Assembly: GCA_022845955.1 (NCBI GenBank)
Contig: AP025576.1
Location: 4,712,001-4,776,000, forward strand
DNA from: Lachnospiraceae bacterium
GTDB taxonomy: Bacteria > Bacillota > Clostridia > Lachnospirales > Lachnospiraceae
DNA length: 64,000 bases
Direction: 5' to 3'
Part shown: one piece after another, positions 26,661 through 36,048 of the stretch
Position numbering within the stretch: position 1 is the first letter of the stretch
Layout of the letters: every line of letters begins with the position of its first letter
Made by a program: the position numbers and the translations under genes
The notes under the pieces: model-generated
Seen by the model: the letters and a program-made list of their open reading frames with translations, nothing else
Told to the model about the DNA's origin: nothing
The model's database searches: none

Positions 26661-28083
26661 ATGGAAAATCCTCCTGTTTCCCGTTACCGGTCAGACCGGA
26701 CCGTATAACCGCCGGGAACAAGGCGTTGACATCCCTCTGCCAGCCATGCAGGAGAAGCAGCAGCTGTTCTCTTATTTCCGGCTGTTCCTCCGACAGATCA
26801 TGGGTTTCACTGAAATCGCTCTGCAGGTTGTAAAGCCGTGTGCTGCCATCCTCCAGGAATTCAATCAGCTTATAGTTGCCGAACACTACGGAAGATCCCG
26901 GCGTGCCTCCCTGGTTTCCGTAATGGGGATAGTGCCAGAAAAGCGGCCGGGGCGGGAGTGCCTTTCCCTTCAGCAGCGGCACAAGGCTGACGCCGTCCCT
27001 GTGATGCTCCGGCTGCAGGGGAAGCCCTGCAAGTTCCAGGAAAGTCGGGAAAAAGTCTGTGGTCGTCACCGGCACATCGCATCTCGTCCCCGGAAGGATC
27101 GTACCCGGATACCGGATGATCAGCGGAACCCGGACTCCGCCCTCGTACATCCAGCCCTTGCCTTCCACGGCCGGCAGATTGCAGGTGGGGGAGCCTTCAC
27201 TGGTGGAAAGGCCGCCGTTGTCCGAAGTAAATACCACTACCGTGTTGTCCGCTTCCCCGCTTTCTTCAACCGCCTGCAGCAGTCTGCCGATATTTTCATC
27301 CAGATTCCAGATCATGCCCGCATAAGAAGGATCGGACTGGACAACACGCCGTTCCACACGTCTGCCTTTTTTATCCTCCGTATGCATATATTCCCCTTCC
27401 ACGATAGCAGTCACCTTGTCAAGTCCCTGCTCCTTCGCTTTTTTTTCGAACCTTTCCCTGTCCTTATCCTTAACCTGGATCGGCTCATGCACCGCATAAT
27501 GGCAAAGGTTTAAAAAGTAGGGCCTTCCGTCCTTTTCCTTAATCAGGCGGATAGCCTCATCCGTGATCCGGTCGGTCAGGTATTCCCCGTCCGGCCCCTC
27601 CGGCAGGGTATGGATTCCATAGGGGGCAAAATAGCCCTCGTGGGGATGTCCCCAGGAACAGCCCCCTATATTCTTTTCAAAGCCGAATTTTTCCGGGTAG
27701 TACTCTTCACCTCCCAAGTGCCATTTTCCCACATGCCAGGCGGCATAGCCGGCGTCTGCGAGCGCCTGCGCTATGGTATATTCCCCGGCGGGCAGATGTT
27801 TGATATAAGGGGCATCGATGACCTTGCCCCGCAGCGGATGCGTGAAACCTCCCATGTCAATCCAGTCTGTCACTCCCAGCCTTGCCGGATATTTCCCGGT
27901 CAGGAAGCTGGCCCGGGAAGGGGAGCATACCGGACAGGACGCATATGCGTTTGCGAAGTTCATCCCCTCTCTGCATAGTCTGTCAATATTCGGTGTTTCA
28001 TAAAAGGTACTTCCTGTACAGGCCAGATCCTTCCACCCCATGTCATCCAGAAAAATAAAAATAAAATTAGGCCGTTTTGCCAT
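26641..28083 (-). CDS. Cysteine-type sulfatase
   Basis: A 480-residue alkaline-phosphatase-fold sulfatase. The formylglycine motif is C53-S-P-S-R57 within PVCSPSRASFLTG, and the metal-binding pair is Asp13-Asp14 (FIFLDDMGW). The Cys form can be matured by FGE or anSME; neither gene is in the window. The start at 28083 follows AGGAGG by about seven bases. No signal peptide is present, unusual for glycan sulfatases but consistent with desulfation after import. It is flanked by a second sulfatase and the SGNH esterase. Confidence 0.95.
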   Translation of the reverse strand: MAKRPNFIFIFLDDMGWKDLACTGSTFYETPNIDRLCREGMNFANAYASCPVCSPSRASFLTGKYPARLGVTDWIDMGGFTHPLRGKVIDAPYIKHLPAGEYTIAQALADAGYAAWHVGKWHLGGEEYYPEKFGFEKNIGGCSWGHPHEGYFAPYGIHTLPEGPDGEYLTDRITDEAIRLIKEKDGRPYFLNLCHYAVHEPIQVKDKDRERFEKKAKEQGLDKVTAIVEGEYMHTEDKKGRRVERRVVQSDPSYAGMIWNLDENIGRLLQAVEESGEADNTVVVFTSDNGGLSTSEGSPTCNLPAVEGKGWMYEGGVRVPLIIRYPGTILPGTRCDVPVTTTDFFPTFLELAGLPLQPEHHRDGVSLVPLLKGKALPPRPLFWHYPHYGNQGGTPGSSVVFGNYKLIEFLEDGSTRLYNLQSDFSETHDLSEEQPEIREQLLLLLHGWQRDVNALFPAVIRSGLTGNGKQEDFPYGISGN

Positions 28084-28134
28084 ACCTGCCCCTCCTTTCT
28101 TTCCTGTACCTGCTTTCAAACAACTTGCTTTTTC

Positions 28135-29601
28135 CTATTTTCCCTGCGGGGCATAGATCTCTTTCCTGTCTCCCCATGTTCCCGCAAGGCAGAGCTGACC
28201 GGAACCGGTAACTCCTTCTTTTGCCCCATCGATCTCCTTATCGGTATACGTCTGAAACCAGCGTTCCATTTGATGCCTCATTGCTGTCACCTGCTGCCCG
28301 GCACTTTCTTTGTCTATCAGGTTGATTTCCTCGCCGGGATCCTTCTTCATATCATATAACTCGTTTTTTCCATAGGGATAACGATGGATGTATTTCCATT
28401 CCCGGGTCCGTATCATCCTCACCGGGCCGTATTCATCATATACCACCACTGCGTTATCCCCTCTGTCCGTATCCGTTCCTTTCAGCAGATCCGCAAAACT
28501 CCTGCCCGGAAGAGCCCTGCCTCCGGGAGCGGAAACACCGCCCAGCTCCAGAAGCGTGGGGAATACGTCATAGGCGCTCACCATTTCGCCGCATACCTGC
28601 CCCGGCGGGATATGGCCGGGCCAGGAGGCGAGAAACGGAACCTTCACCGCCGTATCATACATGTTCATGGGAAAGGTGCCGTTTCCTTTCCCCCATATTC
28701 CATGGTGGCCCATGCTCATACCGTTATCCGCAGTATAGATTACCAGCGTGTTTTTGTCCAGCCCCAATGCAGCCAGCCGGTCAAGCAGGCGGCCTATCTG
28801 TTCATCCATTGCGCTTATTGCCGCAAAATAACCGGTCAGGTTTTCCCTTCTTTTTGACGTCCCATATACCGGGCCGGTGGTCATGTCCGGGTGATCCGGG
28901 ATATCCGGGATATCCGCAAACGTACAATCCCGGTAATATGCTGTCCATTTGGCGGGATGATGCTCCGCTCCCCAGGGAGAGTGGGGTGCCGTATAATGGA
29001 CCGACAGATAAAACGGCTGTTCCTCCCCTGCCATCTCCTCCAGATATTCCAGCGCTTTGTCCGTGATCAGTTCCGTCACATAACTGCCATGCCTGACGGT
29101 GATCGTTCCTTGTTCTACAATATCGGGATGATAATAGAAACAGCCTCCCAACGCAATAGTATACCACCGGGAGAACCCCTCCCGGCACCGCACACTGTCT
29201 CCCAGATGCCACTTCCCCGCAAGGGCGCACTGATAGCCCTGCCCGGAAAGCAGCGCCGGATAGGTCAGCTGGCCTTCCAGGTAATCCGTCGGTTTCCACT
29301 CCCAGGAATAGCCTCCCTGATAAGGGTTTTCCTTTCCCTGTGCGGCGAACTTCTCCGCGTCCACATTACCGCTTCGGATCCAGTCATGCACGCCGTGGGC
29401 GGAGGGAATGGTGCCCGTGAGCAGCGACGCCCTGGCCGGGGAGCACACCGGGGACACACAGAAAAAATCCGTAAACCGCATACCGGCTTCCGCTATCCGG
29501 TCCAGATTCGGCGTATACAATTCCTTTGCTCCCGCGCAATGCATTGCCCAAGCGCCCTGGTCGTCCGCCAGAATAAATACCATATTGGGTCTGTCCTTCA
29601 T
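28135..29601 (-). CDS. Cysteine-type sulfatase
   Basis: A 488-residue sulfatase, distinct from its neighbour. The formylglycine motif is C53-S-P-A-R57 in PVCSPARASLLTG, and the metal ligands are in ILADDQGAWAM. The start at 29601 (MKDRPNMVFI) has AGGAGG nine bases upstream; the open 24-codon extension is not supported. No signal peptide. Two different sulfatases in one unit suggest a substrate with two kinds of sulfate ester. Confidence 0.94.
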   Translation of the reverse strand: MKDRPNMVFILADDQGAWAMHCAGAKELYTPNLDRIAEAGMRFTDFFCVSPVCSPARASLLTGTIPSAHGVHDWIRSGNVDAEKFAAQGKENPYQGGYSWEWKPTDYLEGQLTYPALLSGQGYQCALAGKWHLGDSVRCREGFSRWYTIALGGCFYYHPDIVEQGTITVRHGSYVTELITDKALEYLEEMAGEEQPFYLSVHYTAPHSPWGAEHHPAKWTAYYRDCTFADIPDIPDHPDMTTGPVYGTSKRRENLTGYFAAISAMDEQIGRLLDRLAALGLDKNTLVIYTADNGMSMGHHGIWGKGNGTFPMNMYDTAVKVPFLASWPGHIPPGQVCGEMVSAYDVFPTLLELGGVSAPGGRALPGRSFADLLKGTDTDRGDNAVVVYDEYGPVRMIRTREWKYIHRYPYGKNELYDMKKDPGEEINLIDKESAGQQVTAMRHQMERWFQTYTDKEIDGAKEGVTGSGQLCLAGTWGDRKEIYAPQGK

Positions 29602-29630
29602 ACGTATCCGCCTCCTGCCGCAGTCCGGGA

Positions 29631-29653
29631 AGGCGGGAATATAACTCCCGCCT
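29631..29653 (-). promoter_or_regulatory. Intercistronic hairpin after the binding-protein gene
   Basis: AGGCGGGA (29631-29638) pairs perfectly with TCCCGCCT (29646-29653). It stands between the binding-protein stop and the first sulfatase start and has no T run, like the hairpin at 14409-14449, so it probably stabilises or trims the upstream message. Confidence 0.5.
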
Positions 29654-29691
29654 CCGCCGTATTCCTCCTGCAATTTCTGCCTGATTGCCGT

Positions 29692-31290
29692 TTATTTAGC
29701 TGCATGATATACTTCATTGACAGATTCCAGAATCTTTTCCCCGCCCTGTGTACGCCATGCTTCACTCAGTTTTTTCGCTCCTTCATCGATATCGATCTTG
29801 CCCTGCAGCATATCTGTAAAATACTGGGTAAATACATCACCTGCCACGGAAGCATTTTCTATCTCCACCGGTGTTTTCTGTTTAATCAGGTTTTCCACCT
29901 GGCATTCGGTTGCAAGCTTCACGGTTTCCAGTGCCTGTTCCCGGTTGGGATCGGTTGCGGGGATATATCCGCTTTCCAACGGCCAGTAGAAGGATCCCCA
30001 GGCCAGCGCATGTGCCCATCCGTCCGCCGCAAAGGCATCTTTGGCCCTCTCTTCTTCATTGAATACAATTTCATCGCCGTTCATCGTATAATGGATGCCT
30101 TCAATCCCAAGACGCAGAAGGTTGTTTCCTTCCTCAGAGACCATAAAATTCACAAATTCCACCGCCTTGTCGGGGTTCTTGCAGGCTGCGGTCACACAGG
30201 TCATCATGCCGCCCTTTCCCTGTTTATTCAGGCCGCTTGCCCCGTCCGGCCCTTTGGGGGGCAGTCCGTAGCTGATGGTGGCATCGGGGAACAGTTCCTT
30301 TACGCTTGATTCATGACGGGTAACATGACGGAACAGAGGCACCAGTACGGAACCGGTTTTTCCCTGATAGAATTTCTCTTCTTTCTTCGTGCCGTCATTG
30401 AGCATAAGCTCGGGATCAATCAGGCCGCTGTCCCACAGATCCTTGATGTATTTCATGGCCGGGACAAAGGAAGGATCCTCAAACCATGCGATTACATTAT
30501 CATTTTCATCCAGCGAATAGTCCGCGTATTTCAGGCCATAGGCAAAGAATACCCAGTCAAACGGCCCTACCGCATCCGGTCCCGTTACTTTGGAGGACGT
30601 ATAGCCGAAAGTATCGTTCTTTCCGTTTCCATCCGGATCGTCATTCGTAAAAGCCGTAAGTACGGTTTTCATGTCATCCAGTGTTTCCGGATAGGCAAGC
30701 CCCAGATTGTCAAGCCAGTCCTGCCTCATGATAATCAGCGCATTTGCCGCATTATACTGGGTAATGAAGGGCAGGCCGTAAAATTTTCCGTCGATGGCAG
30801 ACCAGGCATACTCGTCGGTCCATTTTTTCACATCGGGATTGGCATCAAAATAATCATTCAGCGGGATAACCATCCCGTCATCGATCCACTGCTGGGTGGC
30901 TGAGGTTCCATAAGCTCCTGTCACCACGTCCGGGAAATCCCCGGATGCCATAGCCACATTTACTTTTTCCACATTGCCCTCAGGCACGATCTCTACCGTC
31001 AGGTCTATATTCAGCCTGTTATTGATCTCTTCAATAATCCTGTCGTCGTCCTTGATTACCGCCGCCGCGGCATCGCCTGTGGTCAGCCATCGGATGGGCA
31101 CCCTTTCGCCCGTATCCTTCGCTTCGGTCTGCTTTTGTTCCTCCGCCTTATCCCCGGAAGCCTGCGCGGTGCCCGCCGGTTCGGAGGCGGCCGGCGTAGC
31201 GGCCGTCTCATTGCCGCCGCTTCCGCAGGCTGTCATTGACACCACCAGGGAGACAGCCAGGAACAGTCCCATAATTCGTTTCGCTTTCAT
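29692..31290 (-). CDS. ABC transporter substrate-binding lipoprotein, LplA type
   Basis: A 532-residue lipoprotein. Signal peptide with lipobox MTAC (Cys22), Glu/Ala/Gln-rich linker to about residue 65, then a long LplA-type binding domain with DDPDGNGKNDTFGYTSS near the middle, the same calcium-loop-like element as in the other long binding protein at 14481. It should deliver a sulfated oligosaccharide to the permeases encoded just upstream. Confidence 0.94.
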   Translation of the reverse strand: MKAKRIMGLFLAVSLVVSMTACGSGGNETAATPAASEPAGTAQASGDKAEEQKQTEAKDTGERVPIRWLTTGDAAAAVIKDDDRIIEEINNRLNIDLTVEIVPEGNVEKVNVAMASGDFPDVVTGAYGTSATQQWIDDGMVIPLNDYFDANPDVKKWTDEYAWSAIDGKFYGLPFITQYNAANALIIMRQDWLDNLGLAYPETLDDMKTVLTAFTNDDPDGNGKNDTFGYTSSKVTGPDAVGPFDWVFFAYGLKYADYSLDENDNVIAWFEDPSFVPAMKYIKDLWDSGLIDPELMLNDGTKKEEKFYQGKTGSVLVPLFRHVTRHESSVKELFPDATISYGLPPKGPDGASGLNKQGKGGMMTCVTAACKNPDKAVEFVNFMVSEEGNNLLRLGIEGIHYTMNGDEIVFNEEERAKDAFAADGWAHALAWGSFYWPLESGYIPATDPNREQALETVKLATECQVENLIKQKTPVEIENASVAGDVFTQYFTDMLQGKIDIDEGAKKLSEAWRTQGGEKILESVNEVYHAAK

Positions 31291-31369
31291 AAATAAATAC
31301 CTCTCTTTCCTATTGTTTACGGTACTCTTCCGGTAGCTTCCAAAAAAGTTCCGTTGTTACACATAGTTG

Positions 31370-32278
31370 TCAGCCCTTCACGGCCCCCATCATTACCCCT
31401 TTGGTAAAATATTTCTGGAAAAACGGATAAGCACACATAATGGGGATAACCGCCAGCATGACCGCCGCCATTTTCATCGGCTGTCCCAGCAAAAACAGGC
31501 TTTCCCCGCTTCCCGAATACGCCGCATCGTTTTCAAACAGCATGGAGCGCAGGAACAGCTGCAGAGGCCATTTAGCCCTGCTGTTTATATACATGATGGC
31601 GGAGAAGAAGTCATTCCAGTGATCCACCGCATAAAACAGGGCGACCGTCGTAATTGCCGGCTTGGATATGGGAAGCATGATCCGGAACAGGACCCCGATA
31701 TCCGTACAGCCGTCCAGGAGCGCCGCTTCTTCCAGCTCCGCCGGAAGATCCGAAAAGAAATTGCGCAGGATAATCAGATTATAGGTATTGATTGCGGTAG
31801 GCCAGATCATCGACCACAGGCTGTTCATCAGGTGCAGATCCTTCACCACGATATAGGTGGGTATAATGCCGCCTGAAAACATCATGGTAAATACCGCCAG
31901 AAACATGAGCACACGATGCCCCCGCAGATCCTTTTTGGATAATACGTACGCTGCCATAATGGTGATCAGCATATTGATGAGCGTCCCGGCCACTGTAATA
32001 AAAATACTGTTCGCATACGATATCCACAGGTCAATGTTTTTCAGCATATAGGAATACCCTTCAAAGGACCATTCTCCCGGCCAGATATGGATATTGGTGG
32101 ACAGGTAGCTTTTCAGGGAAGACATGGAAACCACCAGGCAGTCCCAGAAGGGATAAAAGGTAACCAGGGCCAGAAGCAAAAGGATACTGATATTGATTCC
32201 ATCAAAAATCCGGCTTCCCAAAGACCGTTTGATATGACTTCCCGTGTTTGTGTTTTTCTTTATCTGAGCCGGTTTCAT
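31370..32278 (-). CDS. Carbohydrate ABC transporter permease, LplC/YtcP type
   Basis: A 302-residue permease with six membrane segments, the EAA loop LEEAALLDGCTDIGVLFRIM, and the ending YFTKGVMMGAVKG. Its ATG shares one base with the stop of the upstream permease (TGATG), a sign of translational coupling; a TTG one codon earlier is less likely. Confidence 0.95.
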   Translation of the reverse strand: MKPAQIKKNTNTGSHIKRSLGSRIFDGINISILLLLALVTFYPFWDCLVVSMSSLKSYLSTNIHIWPGEWSFEGYSYMLKNIDLWISYANSIFITVAGTLINMLITIMAAYVLSKKDLRGHRVLMFLAVFTMMFSGGIIPTYIVVKDLHLMNSLWSMIWPTAINTYNLIILRNFFSDLPAELEEAALLDGCTDIGVLFRIMLPISKPAITTVALFYAVDHWNDFFSAIMYINSRAKWPLQLFLRSMLFENDAAYSGSGESLFLLGQPMKMAAVMLAVIPIMCAYPFFQKYFTKGVMMGAVKG

Positions 32279-33234
32279 CAATAGATCCCCTCCTCTCCCG
32301 CCATACGTGCCGCCTTGTTGGCAATGACAACCAGTACAAAATTAATAACCGATTTAAACAGGCCCACCGCCGCCGCCAGCTCGAATTTGCCTTCCTGAAG
32401 GCCCATCCGGTAAACGTAGGTGTCAATAATATCCGCCACCCCATATACACCGGGGTGATACAGGACAAATATCTGTTCAAAACCCGCCTGCATCAGACCT
32501 CCGATACGTGTAATCAGGATCACTATGATGGTGGACCGGATACAGGGAAGGGTAATATGCAGCAGCTGCTGCCAGCGGTTGGCACCGTCCACCGTAGCCG
32601 CCTCGTACAGCTGGGGATCAATCCCCGTCATGGCCGCCAGATAAATAATGGTGTTCCAGCCAAAGGTTTTCCATATCATGGAAACCACCATCGTCGGAAC
32701 GAAAAACCTCTCATCCGTCAAAAAGCCGATAGGCGCAAATCCCAGCTTCTGCAGGATGCCGTTCACAATCCCGGAATCCATGGAAAGGAGATTGGTGAGA
32801 ATACCGCCCAGCACCACCCATGATATGAAATTGGGGATATAGATCGCGGTCTGGACCGTTTTTTTCAGCTTCTGTCCCCGCAGCTCATTTAACATCAACG
32901 CTACGATAATAGGGACCGGGAATCCAAAAATCAGACGGATTATGCTGATCCGCAGTGTGTTCCAGAAAACGGAGTAAAATTTATCCATTCCGAATAACTG
33001 CCTGAATACATCAAATCCTGTCCAGGGGCTTTTCATAATCCCCACCATCGGATTAAAATCCTTAAATGCGATACTCGCCCCATACATGGGTATATAACAG
33101 AAAATAATGTAATAGGTTAATGCCGGGACAAGCATCAGATACAGGTATTTATGTTTCCATATATACTTGGGAAGCGAAGCCCCCTGCTTTCCCGCATCCC
33201 GCCCCTTTTTCCTTACAGGTAATTTTTCTTCCAC
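32278..33234 (-). CDS. Carbohydrate ABC transporter permease, LplB type
   Basis: A 318-residue permease with a basic N-terminal tail (MEEKLPVRKKGRDAGKQ), six membrane segments and the EAA loop LYEAATVDGANRWQQLLHIT. It is the first gene of the sulfatase operon, about 400 bases from the divergent YesN-type regulator. No ATPase gene accompanies it. Confidence 0.95.
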   Translation of the reverse strand: MEEKLPVRKKGRDAGKQGASLPKYIWKHKYLYLMLVPALTYYIIFCYIPMYGASIAFKDFNPMVGIMKSPWTGFDVFRQLFGMDKFYSVFWNTLRISIIRLIFGFPVPIIVALMLNELRGQKLKKTVQTAIYIPNFISWVVLGGILTNLLSMDSGIVNGILQKLGFAPIGFLTDERFFVPTMVVSMIWKTFGWNTIIYLAAMTGIDPQLYEAATVDGANRWQQLLHITLPCIRSTIIVILITRIGGLMQAGFEQIFVLYHPGVYGVADIIDTYVYRMGLQEGKFELAAAVGLFKSVINFVLVVIANKAARMAGEEGIY

Positions 33235-33349
33235 CCTGCCCTCCTATCTCCCAAGCCTTCGGGATATCTTCTTCCGTCAGTTTTGTGCATAATGCATTTC
33301 ACATAGCATCATTCAGCTTTTTCGTTATGCACATCTCCCAACTGCTTTC

Positions 33350-33355
33350 ATTATA
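33350..33355 (-). promoter_or_regulatory. Candidate -10 element of the sulfatase operon
   Basis: TATAAT on the minus strand, about 115 bases before the permease start. No convincing -35 hexamer is found at the usual distance, as expected if the YesN-type activator is needed. Confidence 0.35.
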
Positions 33356-33444
33356 GAATCAGGAAACGGTTAAAAAAATACAAAAAATAAACATTATTTC
33401 ATACAAGGAATCCAATCCATCCTTTTTTTACGGTAAATCCGCCG

Positions 33445-33499
33445 TTAATGGCAAAAAATCAACCTGATTATGCGGATATAGTTTATTTTTTGCCATTAA
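33445..33499. promoter_or_regulatory. 15-bp perfect inverted repeat, candidate YesN-type regulator site
   Basis: TTAATGGCAAAAAAT (33445-33459) is the exact inverse of ATTTTTTGCCATTAA (33485-33499), separated by 25 bases so that the arm centres are 40 bases apart. It lies in the roughly 400-base region between the sulfatase operon and the divergent regulator gene. The rest of that region is AT-rich and holds only the promoters. Confidence 0.6.
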
Positions 33500-33578
33500 T
33501 TATCACAAATATATACACGAAAGCTTACTATGTATTGTTTTTTGTTGTGCATATACACCAATTCGGCGGCTTTGCAAT

Positions 33579-33606
33579 TTGACAAAATTTGCATGACAGA
33601 TATAAT
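33579..33606 (+). promoter_or_regulatory. Sigma-A promoter of the YesN-type regulator
   Basis: TTGACA (33579-33584), 16-base spacer and TATAAT (33601-33606), 30 bases before the ATG at 33637. Both hexamers match consensus. Confidence 0.75.
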
Positions 33607-33636
33607 GAAGTTATCTTTAGGCAAGGAGAATACAAG

Positions 33637-35886
33637 ATGGGCTTTTTAAAAAACAAACCGGAAAACAAGCATAAATGGAAGAACATCCTCAAGTCCAGGC
33701 AGTTCCGTTCTTCGATGCAGCTCCTCCTTATCTGCATTACGTCGCTTTTTGTCTTTATTGGTTTTACCCTGTCCCTTGAAAAGCTTCTGGGCTTCCGGGA
33801 ATCTCTGGAAACGGAGGCCAGCCGTGCCGCCTATTCCTTCCAGGAGGTAATCAGCAGCACGAAAAACAGTGCTGTCTTTTTGGGCACCATGCCTTCTGTG
33901 GAGCTTATTTTGAACCATGAAAACCCTACAGTAGATCAGCTTTCCCGGATGATAAACGATCTGGAGCCTTTTTCCTCCCTGTATCATTACGAAACCATCG
34001 CCCTCTATTATGAGAAACCCCAGCGTATTTATGATTCCAACAACGGCATATACCATTACAGCGATTATTTCGCACCGGATTTTGTGGAGCTGCTTCACAA
34101 CATGAATACGGATGATATGTGGCTGTTCCATAAAGCCAGCACCAGTTATTACGGGGTCTCCAGGAACATGGATATGCTCACCTATATCCGCAAGCTTCCC
34201 CTGTACGAAACTCACAGGAAGGGGTATATTTCCTTTTCCCTCTCCCTGGAAACCCTTCAGAAACAGATCGCCGAAACGCTTTCCGGCTCTCCTTATCCCG
34301 CTGTCGTATCCTTTGAGGGCCATCTGATCTGGTGTTCCGCCCCTGATGCTATGACGGGATGGGATTATACAAAAGCAACGGAAGAAAACACCGCCTCCCT
34401 CCTGCCCGGCAGAAGGGAATACTCGTCTGTCACCAATTCCGATGTGCAGTGCAGTTTTTATGTGACAAATTCCCAGATAACACGGATGATCCTTTCCGAC
34501 CTGCTGCCGCTTTTTCTGGTGTATCTGGGCGTCCTGGCAGCCGCCTTTCTGCTGTCCGTTTTTTATACCCTGCTCATGCTCAGGCCGGTGGATGAGCTGA
34601 TGACCAAAATAGGTCTTACCCCCTATACCAAAACCGCCAGTCCGTCTCCCGATGAATATTCCCAGTTAAGCTCCGCATTGGACAGCATTTCCGGCCAGCT
34701 ATCCAATATCAACCTCATCATGCAGGAAAACAAACAGCTCATCCGGGAACAGCTGCTGCGCGGCATCCTCTATGACTATGTAGACCTGAAACAAATCACC
34801 GAGGAATACGGGGCAAATGAGATCATTTTTCCATATGACAACTACGTCCTGATCCTGATTTCACTGCCCGGGCTGGAAAAAATCGAAACCTATGCCGGTC
34901 AGGAGCAGATCAAGCTTGTCCTCCGCAATACCGCCGTGAATGCGTTTTCCATCCTGGGGAACTGTTACAGCCTTTATACGGAAAACCGGGTCATTGCCGT
35001 CATTCTGAATACGGATCACCGGACGGATCTTCAGACAGAGCTTCTGAACATATGTACCCTGATAAAAAACAACCTGAAAAGCAGCGTTTCCCTCTATCCG
35101 CTGTTTTCAATCGTTCTCTGCTCCCGTTCCGATCCCCGCCTTTACCAGGCCTGGCACCTCGCCCAGCGGAACTTTATTTTCACCTCGGATGATGCGGATG
35201 ATTTTGTTTCCTTCAGCAGCCAGGAGGAATACACGTCCGCAATCGACCTGGAGCTGCTCACCAGCTTTACCCAATGCATCATCAACAAAGATTCCGTCCT
35301 GCTGAAAACGTTGGGGAATACCTTCTGCGAACGCTATCTGCCGGAGAAAACAGATCTGGAGGAAGCCAAACGGCTGACAAGAATCGCTCTGTGCACCATT
35401 GTTAAAAATCTTCTGGAATTGAATATAGATGTGAAAGAGAACCTTCTGACCGAATGCACCGGAAAGCTTACCAACGCCCAGTCTGTTCATGAATGCGACG
35501 GTATTTTCTTTGGATGCATGTCCAATCTCATTGATGACGAGGGCAAAATCTCCGATGAATCACACACCTATATCAGAAAGGCCGTCCATTATCTGGAAAC
35601 CCATTATTCCGAGCCGCTGACCATTCCCCAGGTCGCTGATTATGTGGGGGTAAGCGCCATCTATCTGAACCGGGTGTTCAAGCTTTCCACCGGTAAAACC
35701 CTGTCCGAATATCTCAACTATTATCGGACCACCCAATCCCTGCCCATGCTGGAAGCCGGTGCAAAAACCATACATGCCATCAGCGAGGCCATCGGATATA
35801 ACGATGTCAGGAGCTATATCCGCTTCTTTAAAAAGTTCTATGATATGACGCCGAATGAATACCGGAAAAAGTACTGCAATAGGTAA
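33637..35886 (+). CDS. YesN-type membrane sensor with AraC DNA-binding domain
   Basis: A 749-residue regulator. A membrane segment at about 26-45 and a second at about 282-313 enclose an extracellular sensor domain; the cytoplasmic part ends in an AraC double HTH at about 645-748 (VADYVGVSAIYLNRVFKLST, then IGYNDVRSYIRFFKKFYDMT). The start at 33637 follows AAGGAG by eight bases; an earlier in-frame ATG lacks a site. It is divergent from the sulfatase operon and should activate it when an extracellular glycan or the loaded binding protein is sensed. Such one-protein sensors usually accompany LplABC-type importers. Confidence 0.93.
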   Translation: MGFLKNKPENKHKWKNILKSRQFRSSMQLLLICITSLFVFIGFTLSLEKLLGFRESLETEASRAAYSFQEVISSTKNSAVFLGTMPSVELILNHENPTVDQLSRMINDLEPFSSLYHYETIALYYEKPQRIYDSNNGIYHYSDYFAPDFVELLHNMNTDDMWLFHKASTSYYGVSRNMDMLTYIRKLPLYETHRKGYISFSLSLETLQKQIAETLSGSPYPAVVSFEGHLIWCSAPDAMTGWDYTKATEENTASLLPGRREYSSVTNSDVQCSFYVTNSQITRMILSDLLPLFLVYLGVLAAAFLLSVFYTLLMLRPVDELMTKIGLTPYTKTASPSPDEYSQLSSALDSISGQLSNINLIMQENKQLIREQLLRGILYDYVDLKQITEEYGANEIIFPYDNYVLILISLPGLEKIETYAGQEQIKLVLRNTAVNAFSILGNCYSLYTENRVIAVILNTDHRTDLQTELLNICTLIKNNLKSSVSLYPLFSIVLCSRSDPRLYQAWHLAQRNFIFTSDDADDFVSFSSQEEYTSAIDLELLTSFTQCIINKDSVLLKTLGNTFCERYLPEKTDLEEAKRLTRIALCTIVKNLLELNIDVKENLLTECTGKLTNAQSVHECDGIFFGCMSNLIDDEGKISDESHTYIRKAVHYLETHYSEPLTIPQVADYVGVSAIYLNRVFKLSTGKTLSEYLNYYRTTQSLPMLEAGAKTIHAISEAIGYNDVRSYIRFFKKFYDMTPNEYRKKYCNR

Positions 35887-35966
35887 CCGCCTGCCGTTTC
35901 TGCCTGTCCCCGGAAGGCCCGGCCGGTTCTACCTTGCTCATATTAAATTTATATTATAAGGCAATG

Positions 35967-36022
35967 CCCCAAAAAACGCAACGGCCTGTACCTCTTTCTT
36001 CTGAAAACGAGGTACAGGCCGT
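35967..36022 (-). terminator. Strong terminator hairpin after the LysR gene
   Basis: A 14-bp perfect stem (35981-35994 with 36009-36022; core GGCCTGTACCTC) is followed on the minus strand by GTTGC and six T. It ends the LysR transcript and could also stop read-through from the YesN-type gene. Confidence 0.8.
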
Positions 36023-36048
36023 CGGCGGCTTCCGCTCCGTCTGCCATT

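Noticed and set aside
28891-30309. 472-codon open frame on the plus strand
   Set aside because: Antisense to a sulfatase and a binding protein, both with strong motifs.
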